A program made the position numbers and the translations under genes. Under the pieces are notes generated by a model. It did not search any database. It was not told the origin of the DNA and was given only the letters and a program-made list of their open reading frames with translations. Shown one piece after another: positions 17,011 through 26,668 of a DNA stretch of 51,163 nt (the first letter of the stretch is position 1; every line of letters starts with the position of its first letter). This stretch comes from JBJFGR01 sp051892875 (GTDB lineage: Bacteria; Pseudomonadota; Gammaproteobacteria; Enterobacterales; Succinivibrionaceae), in NCBI GenBank assembly GCA_051892875.1, contig JBJFGR010000073.1:1-51163 (forward strand), written 5' to 3'.

Positions 17011-18184
17011 TAGCAACCACCGCTTCTGATATTTTTACTTGATCAACTTTTTTCTTTAATTCTTCTTCGGATAATTTTGTATTTTTATCCTTCACAACCT
17101 TACTTGGAGTAGAAATAGTTCCTGATTGCCCCATTTCTGCAAATGGTCGAACCTCACCTACTTTTATTTTTATATTATCATTAGACTTTGTAACTGTTTC
17201 TTGTTTATTTTCTTTCTTAACTTCTTTTACTTCTTGCTTAACTTTTTGTTTCAATTCTTTTTTTGGCTGTTCTTTTTTTAGTTGTTCTTTTGATGTAGTT
17301 TTAGTCGCTGTTTTCACTGTTTCATTAAACGGACGAATCTCACCAGCTTTTACTGTTTGAACTGTTTTTTCACCAACATTAGGCTTAATAGTATTAGTAC
17401 TCTTCTTAATAATCTTTTCTGTTTTTTCAGGTTTTATTTTGATTTCTTCCTTTTGTTTTGTAACTTCTTTCTTGTCTACAACTTGAGTTTTTTCTTTTTT
17501 CTCTTCAATAACAGGATGAACTTCATCAATCGCTGTATTTTGAGTAGTTGAACTCTTTTCCTCAACTGTTTTGTTTTCCTCAGGTAAAATAATAGGTTCC
17601 TCTACTAAAGGTAATGATTCATCAATCTCTACATTTTCTAATGGTAGAGAAACTGTATTATTATCTTCAACACTTTCTTTTACATTATTTTCAGTATTAT
17701 CTACTGTTTCTTCAATAATTTTAGGCTCAATTATCGTAGATTTTTCTTCTACAATTTGAATATTGTTTTGAGTTGGTTTAACATCGTCAATAGGAATAGA
17801 TAAAGGTTTCGGTTCTTTATTACTACCACAACTATTGGCTATAGTAGCAATAATCATTACTAGTATAACAACAGAAACAACACCTACAACCACTTTTTTA
17901 ATACTAATACTAGTTTCATCGCTTTCTTTATTTACAGTAATAGCAGCTACTTGCTCTCTAATTCTTTTTACTTCATTTAAATCTAAACCTAAATACTTTG
18001 CATAAGCATAACAATCACCAGGTTTTACATATGAAAACCTACCCTTTTCTATATCATTTAATAAATAACTACGTATTTCTAATTTTTCAGATATGTAATT
18101 TAACGTTAAATTATTATTTTCTCTAGCTGATCGATACTTTTCACCCAAAGCTTTTGCTTCTTCAATAACTTTTTCATTTGCCAT
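17000..18184 (-). CDS. rodZ: Cell-shape protein RodZ, atypical periplasmic part
   Basis: RodZ links MreB to the wall-elongation machinery and sets rod shape. The cytoplasmic N-terminus has the RodZ helix-turn-helix (about 12-75, LGEKYRSARENNNLTLNYIS; SYVKPGDCYAYAKYLG) and one membrane helix lies at about 97-117. The remaining roughly 275 residues are a low-complexity Lys/Glu/Thr/Val-rich stretch. The beta-rich DUF4115 domain that normally ends RodZ is not recognisable. Instead a motif GE(I/V)RPFxE occurs twice, near residues 283 and 345. Position between pilF and ispG supports the assignment. A Shine-Dalgarno AGGA lies seven bases before the start. Confidence 0.88.
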   Translation of the reverse strand: MANEKVIEEAKALGEKYRSARENNNLTLNYISEKLEIRSYLLNDIEKGRFSYVKPGDCYAYAKYLGLDLNEVKRIREQVAAITVNKESDETSISIKKVVVGVVSVVILVMIIATIANSCGSNKEPKPLSIPIDDVKPTQNNIQIVEEKSTIIEPKIIEETVDNTENNVKESVEDNNTVSLPLENVEIDESLPLVEEPIILPEENKTVEEKSSTTQNTAIDEVHPVIEEKKEKTQVVDKKEVTKQKEEIKIKPEKTEKIIKKSTNTIKPNVGEKTVQTVKAGEIRPFNETVKTATKTTSKEQLKKEQPKKELKQKVKQEVKEVKKENKQETVTKSNDNIKIKVGEVRPFAEMGQSGTISTPSKVVKDKNTKLSEEELKKKVDQVKISEAVVANEL

Positions 18185-18206
18185 TTCTTGATCCTAAAGC
18201 ATACTC

Positions 18207-18230
18207 AATTAGGATTAAATAATCCTAATT
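18207..18230. repeat. 10-bp hairpin between pilF and rodZ
   Basis: AATTAGGATT and AATCCTAATT pair around AAAT in the gap between pilF and rodZ. There is no T tract downstream on the minus strand, so an mRNA-processing or partial-attenuation role is as likely as termination. Confidence 0.4.
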
Positions 18231-18253
18231 ATTAAATAAACCCCTATAAAATA

Positions 18254-19051
18254 TTAGTACTCACCTTTTTTATACATTGTAGCTTCATTGCTTTTTGGAA
18301 AATCTCTTAATAATTTCTGTCCAAAAATTTCAGCTGTTGCATACTGTTGCAAAGCCTGTGCTATTTTTATTTTTAACATATACGTTTGAGCTGTATTATT
18401 TTTTTCAAATAAATCAAAGGTTCTCATTAGCTTATCAGCTTTTATAGCATCACCATTTTCTAATGAATAACTAGCATAATTGAATAATAAAGATGGAGAA
18501 TTACCGCCATAATTCATAGCTTTTTCAAAATATTCCCCTGCTTTTACCTTATCTCCTGATTCGTAAGAACAAATTGCAGCTTGTTGATATGAATATCCAT
18601 AATTAGTGTAGTTAGGTAAAGACACTGCTTTTACAAACATCTCATTACCTTCTGTAAACTTTTTTCTAGAACATAAAAACGAACCATAATTCGTGTAAAC
18701 AGTACCTGATTCAGGATATAAATCTACAGCTTTCTTATAGATTTTTTCTGCGTTGTAATCATCATTAACAGTGCTATAATAATAACCCCATGCTAGTAAT
18801 AACACTTCGTTATCAGGATCATATGACTGAGCTGTTTCCAAATTTACTTTAGCCATTGTTAAATCTTTATTATTTATATAGCTAACTGCTAGATTAGTTC
18901 TTGATATACAAGCTTTTTTATAATCAATACCTTCTACAGTCTTTACTATATCGTTACCCTGAGCATCTTTTCCGATAATAATTTCTTTACTAGTAACACA
19001 TCCTGTTAACATTATGGTCGCCGATAATACAGCTAAAAATATTTTGTTCAT
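18254..19051 (-). CDS. pilF: Type IV pilus assembly lipoprotein PilF (PilW)
   Basis: PilF is the outer-membrane pilotin needed for PilQ secretin assembly. It has 265 residues, with a lipoprotein signal (MNKIFLAVLSATIMLTGC, lipobox LTGC) followed by TPR repeats (AYYSTVNDDYNAEKIYKKAV, GTVYTNYGSFLCSRKKFTEG, AICSYESGDKVKAGEYFEKA). The chosen ATG at 19051 has GGGA seven bases upstream. A TTG two codons earlier is possible but less likely. Its place between rlmN and rodZ is classic. The minor-pilin cluster at 45636-48886 shows that the pilus system is likely present. Confidence 0.92.
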   Translation of the reverse strand: MNKIFLAVLSATIMLTGCVTSKEIIIGKDAQGNDIVKTVEGIDYKKACISRTNLAVSYINNKDLTMAKVNLETAQSYDPDNEVLLLAWGYYYSTVNDDYNAEKIYKKAVDLYPESGTVYTNYGSFLCSRKKFTEGNEMFVKAVSLPNYTNYGYSYQQAAICSYESGDKVKAGEYFEKAMNYGGNSPSLLFNYASYSLENGDAIKADKLMRTFDLFEKNNTAQTYMLKIKIAQALQQYATAEIFGQKLLRDFPKSNEATMYKKGEY

Positions 19052-19074
19052 TATCAAATCCCTTTTTTATATAA

Positions 19075-20172
19075 CTACATTTCATTTTGTTTAAAAGTAG
19101 CAATTCTTATTAATTTATTCTTTACTTCCCCTGCTAACTGCCCGCATGCAGCTTTAATATCATCACCCCTTGTTTTTCTAGTTACAACTGTAAAACCATG
19201 ATCTATTAAAACCTGATAAAATTTATCAACACTTTGTTTTGATGGCTTTTTAAACTGACTATCATTATGCGGATTAAACGGGATTAAATTGATCTTACAT
19301 GGTGTATGAGCAAGAGTCTTTACTAATTCTTTTGCTTGTTCTTCAGAATCATTAACACCTGCAAGTAATACATATTCTATTGTTACTCTGCCACTATTAG
19401 CATTAGATTTTTTTACATAACGCTTAACGGCATCTAATATATCTTTAATATTATATTTGTTATTAAGTGGTACTAACTTAGATCTTAATTCATCATTAGG
19501 CGCATGCAATGATATAGCTAAGGCTACATCTATCATATCTCCTAATTTATCTAATGCTGGTACAACACCAGCAGTAGAAATTGTGACCCGACGTTTAGAT
19601 AAACCAAATCCTAAATCATCTAACATTAATCGCATCGCTGGAACTACATTATTTAAATTAAACAGAGGTTCACCCATTCCCATTAATACAACATTATCAA
19701 TGGCTCTCAATTTGGGTATTTGGGTAAAGCCTATTTGTTCAGTAGCTCTCCACACCTGACCAATAATTTCAGAAGTTTTTAAATTTCTATTAAACCCCTG
19801 TGCTCCAGTAGCACAAAATGCACAATTCACAGCACAACCAACTTGGGTTGACACACATAGAGTAGCTCTATCACCATCAGGTATATACACACTTTCAATA
19901 AGCTGTCCATCCCCTGCATCCATTGCCCACTTAATGGAACCATCAGAACTTTTATATTCAGCCTTTATCTCAGGAGCTTTTATTTCAGCAATTTCAGATA
20001 ATTTACTTTGCAATACTTTGTTAATATTACTCATTTGAGTAAAATCGGTTACACCGAATTGATAAATCCATTTCATTATCTGGGTAGCTCGAAAACTTTT
20101 TTCTCCCAAGTCTGTAATGAATTTAATCATTCCATCTCTATCTAAATCTAATAAATTAATCTTTTCGGTCAT
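19075..20172 (-). CDS. rlmN: Dual-specificity rRNA/tRNA m2A methyltransferase RlmN
   Basis: RlmN is a radical-SAM enzyme that methylates C2 of adenosine 2503 in 23S rRNA and A37 of some tRNAs. It has 365 residues, with the radical-SAM CxxxCxxC at C113, C117 and C120 (VGCAVNCAFC), a GMGEPLFN motif, and the mechanistic C-terminal cysteine in DDIKAACGQLAG near residue 343. It is the first gene of the operon running through ychJ and follows a clear sigma-70 promoter. Confidence 0.97.
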   Translation of the reverse strand: MTEKINLLDLDRDGMIKFITDLGEKSFRATQIMKWIYQFGVTDFTQMSNINKVLQSKLSEIAEIKAPEIKAEYKSSDGSIKWAMDAGDGQLIESVYIPDGDRATLCVSTQVGCAVNCAFCATGAQGFNRNLKTSEIIGQVWRATEQIGFTQIPKLRAIDNVVLMGMGEPLFNLNNVVPAMRLMLDDLGFGLSKRRVTISTAGVVPALDKLGDMIDVALAISLHAPNDELRSKLVPLNNKYNIKDILDAVKRYVKKSNANSGRVTIEYVLLAGVNDSEEQAKELVKTLAHTPCKINLIPFNPHNDSQFKKPSKQSVDKFYQVLIDHGFTVVTRKTRGDDIKAACGQLAGEVKNKLIRIATFKQNEM

Positions 20173-20223
20173 AATTATTCAATAGCTTTACAACAATAAA
20201 TTACATATCCTACAAGTTAAACA

Positions 20224-20252
20224 ATTATATCAAAGTTTATTATAAGTGTCAT
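20224..20252 (-). promoter_or_regulatory. Promoter of the rlmN operon
   Basis: On the minus strand ATGACA (-35, five of six consensus bases), a 17-base spacer and TATAAT with an upstream TGA (extended -10) lie about 52 bases before the rlmN start. It is one of the best promoters in the window. Confidence 0.75.
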
Positions 20253-20324
20253 TTATTGGAAATAGCGTTACCATTAAATTTTGTCAGTTTATTTTATTTC
20301 TTTTTATCTAAAAATATACGAAAG

Positions 20325-20333
20325 TGATATAAT
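20325..20333 (+). promoter_or_regulatory. Probable map-glnD-dapD promoter (extended -10)
   Basis: TGA directly followed by TATAAT (20328-20333) forms an extended -10 about 31 bases before the map start, divergent from the rlmN promoter. The -35 is weak. Confidence 0.5.
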
Positions 20334-20363
20334 GACCAAAAATATAAAAGAGGTTTCAACAAC

Positions 20364-21161
20364 ATGAATATAACAATCAAAACTCAAGAAGAAATTGAGA
20401 AAATGCGTATAGCAGGAAAATTAGCCGCTGAAGTTTTAGAAATGATAGCCCCATATGTAAAAATCGGCGTAACTACTCAAGAGTTAGATGATATCATGTT
20501 GGATTACATTGAAAACACACAACATGCTATTTCAGCTTGTCTTGGTTATCATGGTTATCCAAAATGCACCTGTATTTCTATAAATGAAGTTATATGTCAC
20601 GGCATTCCTGGTATAAAAAAATTACGCAATGGTGATATTGTTAATATTGATGTAACTGTTATTAAAGACGGATATCATGGTGATACTAGTAAAATGTTTG
20701 AAGTTGGAAAAGTAACACCAAGAAACCATCAGTTAGTTACATGTGCTCAGGAATCTTTATATGAAGCGATAAAGGAAATAGCTCCTAGCAAAAATTTAAC
20801 GATAGTTGGTAAAACCATTCAAAAAATAGCAGATAAAGCTGGGTTTTCAGTCGTTAGAGATTATTGTGGACATGGTATTGGTAAAAATTTCCACGAAGAT
20901 CCACAGGTTGTTCATTATTTTCCGAATAATTACAATGTCCTTCTAACCCCTGGAATGGTATTCACTATTGAACCTATGATTAACGCTGGCACTTGGAAAT
21001 GTAAACGAAGCTCAAAAGATGGTTGGACTGTAACAACTGCCGATAAACAACCTTCAGCACAATTTGAACACACAATTTTAGTTACAGAAGACGGTTGTGA
21101 AGTATTAACACTTCGTTCTGATGAAAATCTAGAAAGAATTATACATCATCCAAAGAGTTAA
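20364..21161 (+). CDS. map: Type I methionine aminopeptidase
   Basis: Map removes the initiator methionine from new proteins. It has 265 residues (E. coli 264). The dinuclear metal ligands of the pita-bread fold are all visible: D96 and D107 (VNIDVTVIKDGYHGDTS), His in GHGIGKNFHEDP, Glu in FTIEPM and Glu in QFEHTILVT. The substrate histidine is in ICHGIPG (H79). A Shine-Dalgarno AGAGG lies upstream. glnD starts 6 bases downstream. Confidence 0.97.
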   Translation: MNITIKTQEEIEKMRIAGKLAAEVLEMIAPYVKIGVTTQELDDIMLDYIENTQHAISACLGYHGYPKCTCISINEVICHGIPGIKKLRNGDIVNIDVTVIKDGYHGDTSKMFEVGKVTPRNHQLVTCAQESLYEAIKEIAPSKNLTIVGKTIQKIADKAGFSVVRDYCGHGIGKNFHEDPQVVHYFPNNYNVLLTPGMVFTIEPMINAGTWKCKRSSKDGWTVTTADKQPSAQFEHTILVTEDGCEVLTLRSDENLERIIHHPKS

Positions 21162-21167
21162 CATCAC

Positions 21168-23819
21168 ATGTACGACAGCAATACTTACCAAATAGCCCAA
21201 AAGTTCATTCCTAACGATGTTATTACAATGGAAAATGGTCGGGAAGCCATTAGTAACCATTTAACATATTTAAAAAATGAATTTATTAATGGTGTTTCTG
21301 TAAACGAATTAGTTGAATGTCGTACAGCCTTTATAGATTCTCTTTTAATACATTTATGGTATCAATTTAGTTTTGATAAATTTAAAGATCTTGCCTTAGT
21401 TGCTGTTGGTGGATATGGTCGTGCAGATCTACAACCACACTCAGATATTGATATTCTATTTATTACACTAAATAATACTCTACCAGAAGATCTTACAAAA
21501 ATAATTCCGAGCTTTACTAGTTTATTATGGGATTTAAAGTTAGACCTTGGACAATCTGTCAGAACACTTTCTGAATGTATTACAGAAGGCAAACAAGATG
21601 TAACTATTGCCACAAACTTACTAGAATCAAGACTAATAATTGGCAATAAAGAAACTTTTGAACAATTAAATAAATTTGTTGAATCTGAAGAATTTTGGAC
21701 AGCTAAAAATTTCTACGAAGCAAAAATAGCCGAACAAGAAAAACGCCATCATGCATATAAAGATACGATTTATATGTTAGAACCAGATATTAAGAACAAT
21801 CCTGGTGGCCTACGAGATATACAAACTATTTTATGGTTAGCTCATAAAACATTAGGTGTTAAATCATTAAGAGAAATGAAAACTTTTAAATTGCTAACTA
21901 GAATGGAGTATTATGAAATTCAGGAATGTCAGGATTTCTTATGGCGTGTTCGATTTGCACTTCATTTAACTTTGAACAAGCTAGACAATAGATTAACTTT
22001 TGACAGACAACAAAAAGTTGCCAATTACTTAGGATATACAGGAGAAGGAAATACACCAGTAGAATCTTTTATGCGCAGATTCTATCAAACTATGCATAGA
22101 GTTAGCGAATTAAATGAAATAGTTATACAACTTTTGTATGAAAAAATTTACCACAATGTAAAACTCCCTGAAAAAGTTTACAATCAGCATTTTGTTATAA
22201 GGGGGGCATTAATTGATATCAATGATCCTGATATTTTTATTGAAAAACCTGAAACAATATTAGAACTTTTTTTAATACTTACAGAACATTCTGAATTAAC
22301 AGGAATTTACGTTGAATGTATACGATATTTACGCAATGCTCGCAGAAGAATTAACTTTTATTTAGATGAACATGAACAATGTAGAGAGATATTCAAGAAG
22401 ATTATCAAAAATCCAAGAGCATTAGATGTTGCATTACCAACGATGCATAAACACCATATAATATCTTTATACATGCCTCATTGGAATGAAATTTCAGGTC
22501 TTATGCAATTTGATATGTTCCATACATACACTGTCGATGAACATACCATGAGAGTCTTAAAAAATATCTATAATTTTAGCCAAAAAAGAAATTCTCAATT
22601 TTCTCTATATAAGCAAATATATTCCCAACTTGAAAAACCTGAATTATTATTTTTAGCGGCATTATTCCATGATATTGCAAAAGGTAGAAATGGTCATCAT
22701 GCTGAATTAGGTGCTCCAGATGCACTTTATTTCTGTCAATTACATGGATACAACAGGTATGAAAGCAGACTTGTTGCCTGGATTGTTAGAAACCATTTAT
22801 ATATGTCAACAGTTGCCCAACGTAGAGATATTTCAGATCCTGATATAATCGCTGATTTCGCTAAAAAAGTTGGTGATGAAAGTTTTTTAAATTACTTATA
22901 TTGTTTAACAGTTGCAGATATATGTGCAACCAATGAAACTGAATGGAATAGTTATAAAGATTCATTATTTAAAGTTTTATATTTTTCAGCTCGTAACGCA
23001 TTACGTCAGGGTTTGGAAAATCCTCCAGATTTAAGACTGCATGTTCGTGAAAATCAACAAAGAGCACTTGAGATTTTAACAAAAATTGGTATGGACCCAC
23101 TCAGTGTTTTTAAAACCTGGGGTAATTTTAGATTAGAATATTTTATAAAGTACTTACCTGAGCAAATTGCTTGGCATACTCAAAACATAGTTAATCATAA
23201 TAATTCAGACAGCCCATTAATACTGTTTGGACAAAATAATAATATAAACGGCACAGAGCTTTTTGTATATTATAAAGATAGCGTTGGTCTATTCGCAAAA
23301 GTTACTGGTGTATTGGGTGAAAAGAACCTAAATGTTTTAGCGTCTATTATCTCCAATACTACTAATGGATATGCCTTAGATACTTTTACCTTTATGGAAA
23401 AGAATGGCGGTCCTGTTCCTTTTGAACGTCTTTCAAATTTACGAAAAGCACTAACAATTGCTGTAACAACCCAAGAAAAACTAATACCAAAGGCAAAACC
23501 ATTGCCACTTAAATTAAAACAATTTAAGCACCCTACTATAGTTTCTTATCTTCCTGACAAGGATCATAAGTACACATCATTGGAAATATCTACTTTAGAT
23601 ATTCCTGGATTATTAGCTAGAATAGGATTGGTATTTCAAGAGAATGACTTAATTATTCATGCTGCAAAAATTACTACAACAGGAGAAAGAGCTGATGACT
23701 TTTTCTCATTAACTTCTGCTGATGGTTCAATTTTAACAGATGAACAAAAAGTCATATTACAAGAACAATTAATTTCAGAATTAAATGCAGATAAAGATAA
23801 TACTAATTCTGCCTCTTGA
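21168..23819 (+). CDS. glnD: Bifunctional uridylyltransferase/uridylyl-removing enzyme GlnD
   Basis: GlnD is the primary glutamine sensor of the nitrogen system and adds or removes UMP on PII (GlnB/GlnK). It has 883 residues (E. coli 890). The domains in order are a nucleotidyltransferase (GGYGRADLQPHSDIDIL, about 81-97), a helical linker with PDIKNNPGGLRDIQTI, an HD domain (LAALFHDIAKGRNGHH, near 500) and two C-terminal ACT domains (about 690-770 and 805-880) that bind glutamine. It is translationally close to map. It is relevant to the NtrC-like site in front of gdhA. Confidence 0.97.
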   Translation: MYDSNTYQIAQKFIPNDVITMENGREAISNHLTYLKNEFINGVSVNELVECRTAFIDSLLIHLWYQFSFDKFKDLALVAVGGYGRADLQPHSDIDILFITLNNTLPEDLTKIIPSFTSLLWDLKLDLGQSVRTLSECITEGKQDVTIATNLLESRLIIGNKETFEQLNKFVESEEFWTAKNFYEAKIAEQEKRHHAYKDTIYMLEPDIKNNPGGLRDIQTILWLAHKTLGVKSLREMKTFKLLTRMEYYEIQECQDFLWRVRFALHLTLNKLDNRLTFDRQQKVANYLGYTGEGNTPVESFMRRFYQTMHRVSELNEIVIQLLYEKIYHNVKLPEKVYNQHFVIRGALIDINDPDIFIEKPETILELFLILTEHSELTGIYVECIRYLRNARRRINFYLDEHEQCREIFKKIIKNPRALDVALPTMHKHHIISLYMPHWNEISGLMQFDMFHTYTVDEHTMRVLKNIYNFSQKRNSQFSLYKQIYSQLEKPELLFLAALFHDIAKGRNGHHAELGAPDALYFCQLHGYNRYESRLVAWIVRNHLYMSTVAQRRDISDPDIIADFAKKVGDESFLNYLYCLTVADICATNETEWNSYKDSLFKVLYFSARNALRQGLENPPDLRLHVRENQQRALEILTKIGMDPLSVFKTWGNFRLEYFIKYLPEQIAWHTQNIVNHNNSDSPLILFGQNNNINGTELFVYYKDSVGLFAKVTGVLGEKNLNVLASIISNTTNGYALDTFTFMEKNGGPVPFERLSNLRKALTIAVTTQEKLIPKAKPLPLKLKQFKHPTIVSYLPDKDHKYTSLEISTLDIPGLLARIGLVFQENDLIIHAAKITTTGERADDFFSLTSADGSILTDEQKVILQEQLISELNADKDNTNSAS

Positions 23820-23831
23820 TGGAGTTTTTAT

Positions 23832-24674
23832 ATGATAGATATTTTAAAAAATATTATAGAAACAGCATACGAACGTATTGCAGAAATAACCCCTACAAAA
23901 GTAGATCCTGTAACAAAGGCTGCTATTTTGCAAACAATTGAATTATTAGATAAAGGAGAAATTCGTGTAGCTGAAAAAATTGATGGTAACTGGGTTGTAA
24001 ACCAATGGGTTAAAAAAGGTGTATTACTTTACTTCCGCATTAACGATAATGCGTTAATTGAAGTTCCTGGAAATTGTTACTACGATAAGGTTCCTTTAAA
24101 ATACTCTAACTATACAGCCGAAAAATTTAAAGCTGATGGAGTTCGTGCCGTACCTGGTAGCATAGTTCGTAAAGGTGCATATATATCAAAAGATGTTGTT
24201 TTAATGCCTTCATTCGTTAATATCGGTGGTTATGTTGGTGAGGGAACAATGGTTGACTCTTGGGTTACTGTAGGTTCATGTGCTCAAGTTGGTAAACATG
24301 TTCATTTATCAGGAGGTGTAGGAATTGGTGGTGTTCTAGAACCTCTACAAGCAAATCCAACAATTATTGAAGATAATTGTTTTATCGGTGCCCGTTCTGA
24401 AATAGTTGAAGGTGTTATTGTCGGTGAAGGTTCTGTAATTTCTATGGGCGTATTTATTAGCCAATCAACAAGAATCTATGACCGTACAACTGGTGAAATA
24501 TACACTGGTAGAGTACCTCCAGGGTCAGTAGTTGTTTCAGGTAACCTACCATCAAAAACTGGGAACTGCAGTCTTTACGCAGCTGTTATTGTTAAACATG
24601 TTGACGCAAAGACTCTTGGCAAAACTGGTTGTAACGAATTATTAAGAACTATCGAAGAAGAAGAAAGAGCTTAA
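23832..24674 (+). CDS. dapD: Tetrahydrodipicolinate N-succinyltransferase
   Basis: DapD succinylates tetrahydrodipicolinate in lysine and diaminopimelate synthesis. It has 280 residues (E. coli 274), with an N-terminal helical domain and a left-handed beta-helix of hexapeptide repeats (MPSFVNIGGYVGEGTMVDSW, GGVGIGGVLEPLQANPTIIE, CFIGARSEIVEGVIVGEGS). SD GGAG precedes the start, 12 bases after glnD. The order map-glnD-dapD is conserved in gammaproteobacteria. Confidence 0.97.
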   Translation: MIDILKNIIETAYERIAEITPTKVDPVTKAAILQTIELLDKGEIRVAEKIDGNWVVNQWVKKGVLLYFRINDNALIEVPGNCYYDKVPLKYSNYTAEKFKADGVRAVPGSIVRKGAYISKDVVLMPSFVNIGGYVGEGTMVDSWVTVGSCAQVGKHVHLSGGVGIGGVLEPLQANPTIIEDNCFIGARSEIVEGVIVGEGSVISMGVFISQSTRIYDRTTGEIYTGRVPPGSVVVSGNLPSKTGNCSLYAAVIVKHVDAKTLGKTGCNELLRTIEEEERA

Positions 24675-24680
24675 TCTAAA

Positions 24681-24704
24681 AAAGGGCGAAATATTTCGCC
24701 CTTT
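24681..24704. terminator. Bidirectional terminator between dapD and the GH13 gene
   Basis: AAAGGGCGAAAT and ATTTCGCCCTTT form a 24-base perfect palindrome, folding as a hairpin with a tight loop. The minus strand continues with a T run, so it terminates the GH13 gene well and dapD from the other side. Confidence 0.85.
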
Positions 24705-24708
24705 AATG

Positions 24709-26448
24709 TTAATGACATTGAATTCTAAAATAATTACCACTCAAATTAGGGACAGTGATTTTATCACCTTTTAAGCTTGTTAAAATAGCAGGGCCATAAA
24801 TTTTAAATAACTTACATTTTCTACCAAAATCTAATTTACTCCAGGTTGATTCTTTAATTTCTAGCTTTCTATCGTAAGAACTTGTATTTAAAATATACAT
24901 TATAATATCACTATGATACTTCTTTACATCAATAAACATCGAATCATCACTGTATAAATGAATTCTCTTACCATTATAAAGAGCTTTATGATTCTTTCTT
25001 AAATTCAATAGTTTTTTAATATCTTTTTGAAACATCTCTTCATTAACAGTAAAATTCTTTAATTTTCCTTGAATACGGGAAACATGATCGTCACACTTAT
25101 CTGTCATAGCACATGCATCAACATGTTTAGAAAAATTCGGAACATTTGCTGCTATTTCATCATTATAAAATAGAGTAATCGGACCACTTAAATGGGCAAT
25201 AAAAGACCAAACAGCTTGATGACTTTCATAATAACTAGGATCTAAACTTTCTGTTTCAAGTTCTGCTCTTTGTAATAAATCACCGAAACGTAATACATCA
25301 TGATTATCCAAAAACGAAGTAACCACACCACCACCTGTATATGAATTTAATTTATTTAAAGCTTTATTCAAAATATCTACAGGTTGTTTACAAGAATTTT
25401 CTCCACTATATTCCTTAGTTGCTAAAACTGAGACTAAGGAATATCTTGTCGGAAAATCAAATGCTGAATCAATATTAGTACCATTAAATACATTCTTATC
25501 TATACTTGAAGGATATTCACTCCATACTTCAGCAACCGTAAAACCTAATGGTTGCTTATTTCTTAATTTCATCACATAAGAGTTTTTAGGTTGAGCAGAT
25601 TCATCTTTAATTGCATTAACAATTAACTTCAAATCATCAGGTTCCAATTGATATGCCTGATCTAAACGAAAACCATCAACTTTTGTTTCTTTTATCCAAT
25701 ATCTAACAAGTTCCTGAAAAAAATTACTAGAAGTTTTGTTATCAAAACATGTGTAGTTCTCCATAGTAACTTTTTCAAAAGTTCCTCCCTGAGTACGACA
25801 ATTTTCAGATAAAACCAACTTATTACCTTGAGGACTTACGGTTTCTACATTCTTTTTAGCATGTCCCATTGGCAAGTCTAAAATAACGTACATTCCATAA
25901 AAATGAGCTTTATCAACTAATTCTTTTAGGTCTGATAATGACCCAAATTTAGGATCAACTTTAAAATAATTTGACGGATAGTAACCTGATGAATCTGTTT
26001 TTGAATATAGCAAATTTTGACCTACAATTTCCTTTGTTTCAAAAATAGGTGTTAATAAAATAGTATTAACATTTAGGGAATTTATATATTCTAAACTTTC
26101 AGTAATGCCTTTAATATTTCCATTATAATTACTATTACCCCAACCAATACTATATCCTTTAGCTCCATTTTTACTATGATTAAAAGAATTTACATTTATT
26201 TGGTAAATTCTTAAAGAACAATACGGGTTAGAATCATCTCCGTAACAACCTTTATCATTTTTATCTAGACTTAAACTTTCATCTTTCAGTACAACAGTCT
26301 TATTAGTAATACTTCTAGGACATATTTTAGACACTTTGACAGGAGTTTTCGACTCATAAGAATACTGTTCTTCAAATTCATTTTTATCTGTTGCATTACA
26401 ACCAAAGAGTAAACAAGTGATTAAACTTATAGAGAAAATGTGTTTCAT
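24709..26448 (-). CDS. Alpha-amylase family (GH13) lipoprotein
   Basis: This 579-residue protein has a lipoprotein signal (MKHIFSISLITCLLFGC, Cys 17), so it is probably anchored in the envelope, possibly facing out. The GH13 barrel is recognisable: nucleophile Asp in DGFRLDQAY (near 260), acid/base Glu in FTVAEVW (near 305) and transition-state Asp in FLDNHDVLR (near 382). A C-terminal beta domain follows. Region I reads VILDLPMGHAKK, where the usual Asn before His (DxxxNH) is Gly, and region II has Gln-Ala-Tyr where amylases often have Ala and Lys/His. It probably acts on starch-like alpha-glucans, but exact specificity cannot be read from sequence. Single-gene unit. Confidence 0.85.
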   Translation of the reverse strand: MKHIFSISLITCLLFGCNATDKNEFEEQYSYESKTPVKVSKICPRSITNKTVVLKDESLSLDKNDKGCYGDDSNPYCSLRIYQINVNSFNHSKNGAKGYSIGWGNSNYNGNIKGITESLEYINSLNVNTILLTPIFETKEIVGQNLLYSKTDSSGYYPSNYFKVDPKFGSLSDLKELVDKAHFYGMYVILDLPMGHAKKNVETVSPQGNKLVLSENCRTQGGTFEKVTMENYTCFDNKTSSNFFQELVRYWIKETKVDGFRLDQAYQLEPDDLKLIVNAIKDESAQPKNSYVMKLRNKQPLGFTVAEVWSEYPSSIDKNVFNGTNIDSAFDFPTRYSLVSVLATKEYSGENSCKQPVDILNKALNKLNSYTGGGVVTSFLDNHDVLRFGDLLQRAELETESLDPSYYESHQAVWSFIAHLSGPITLFYNDEIAANVPNFSKHVDACAMTDKCDDHVSRIQGKLKNFTVNEEMFQKDIKKLLNLRKNHKALYNGKRIHLYSDDSMFIDVKKYHSDIIMYILNTSSYDRKLEIKESTWSKLDFGRKCKLFKIYGPAILTSLKGDKITVPNLSGNYFRIQCH

Positions 26449-26668
26449 ATGCAGATTCCTAAATATTACTTATTTTCTTTATTTTTATTATTTTATGTTA
26501 ATAATCTTACTATTAAATATACCACAATATAAACGCATAAAAACTTAATAGGTTAAATTCAATACTGAAGTTGTGATTATATTAATGAATATTAAAACAA
26601 AATATTTCAATATGAGATAAGGATCATACTATAAAAAAACACAACAATAAAGTATAAGAATTAAATTA

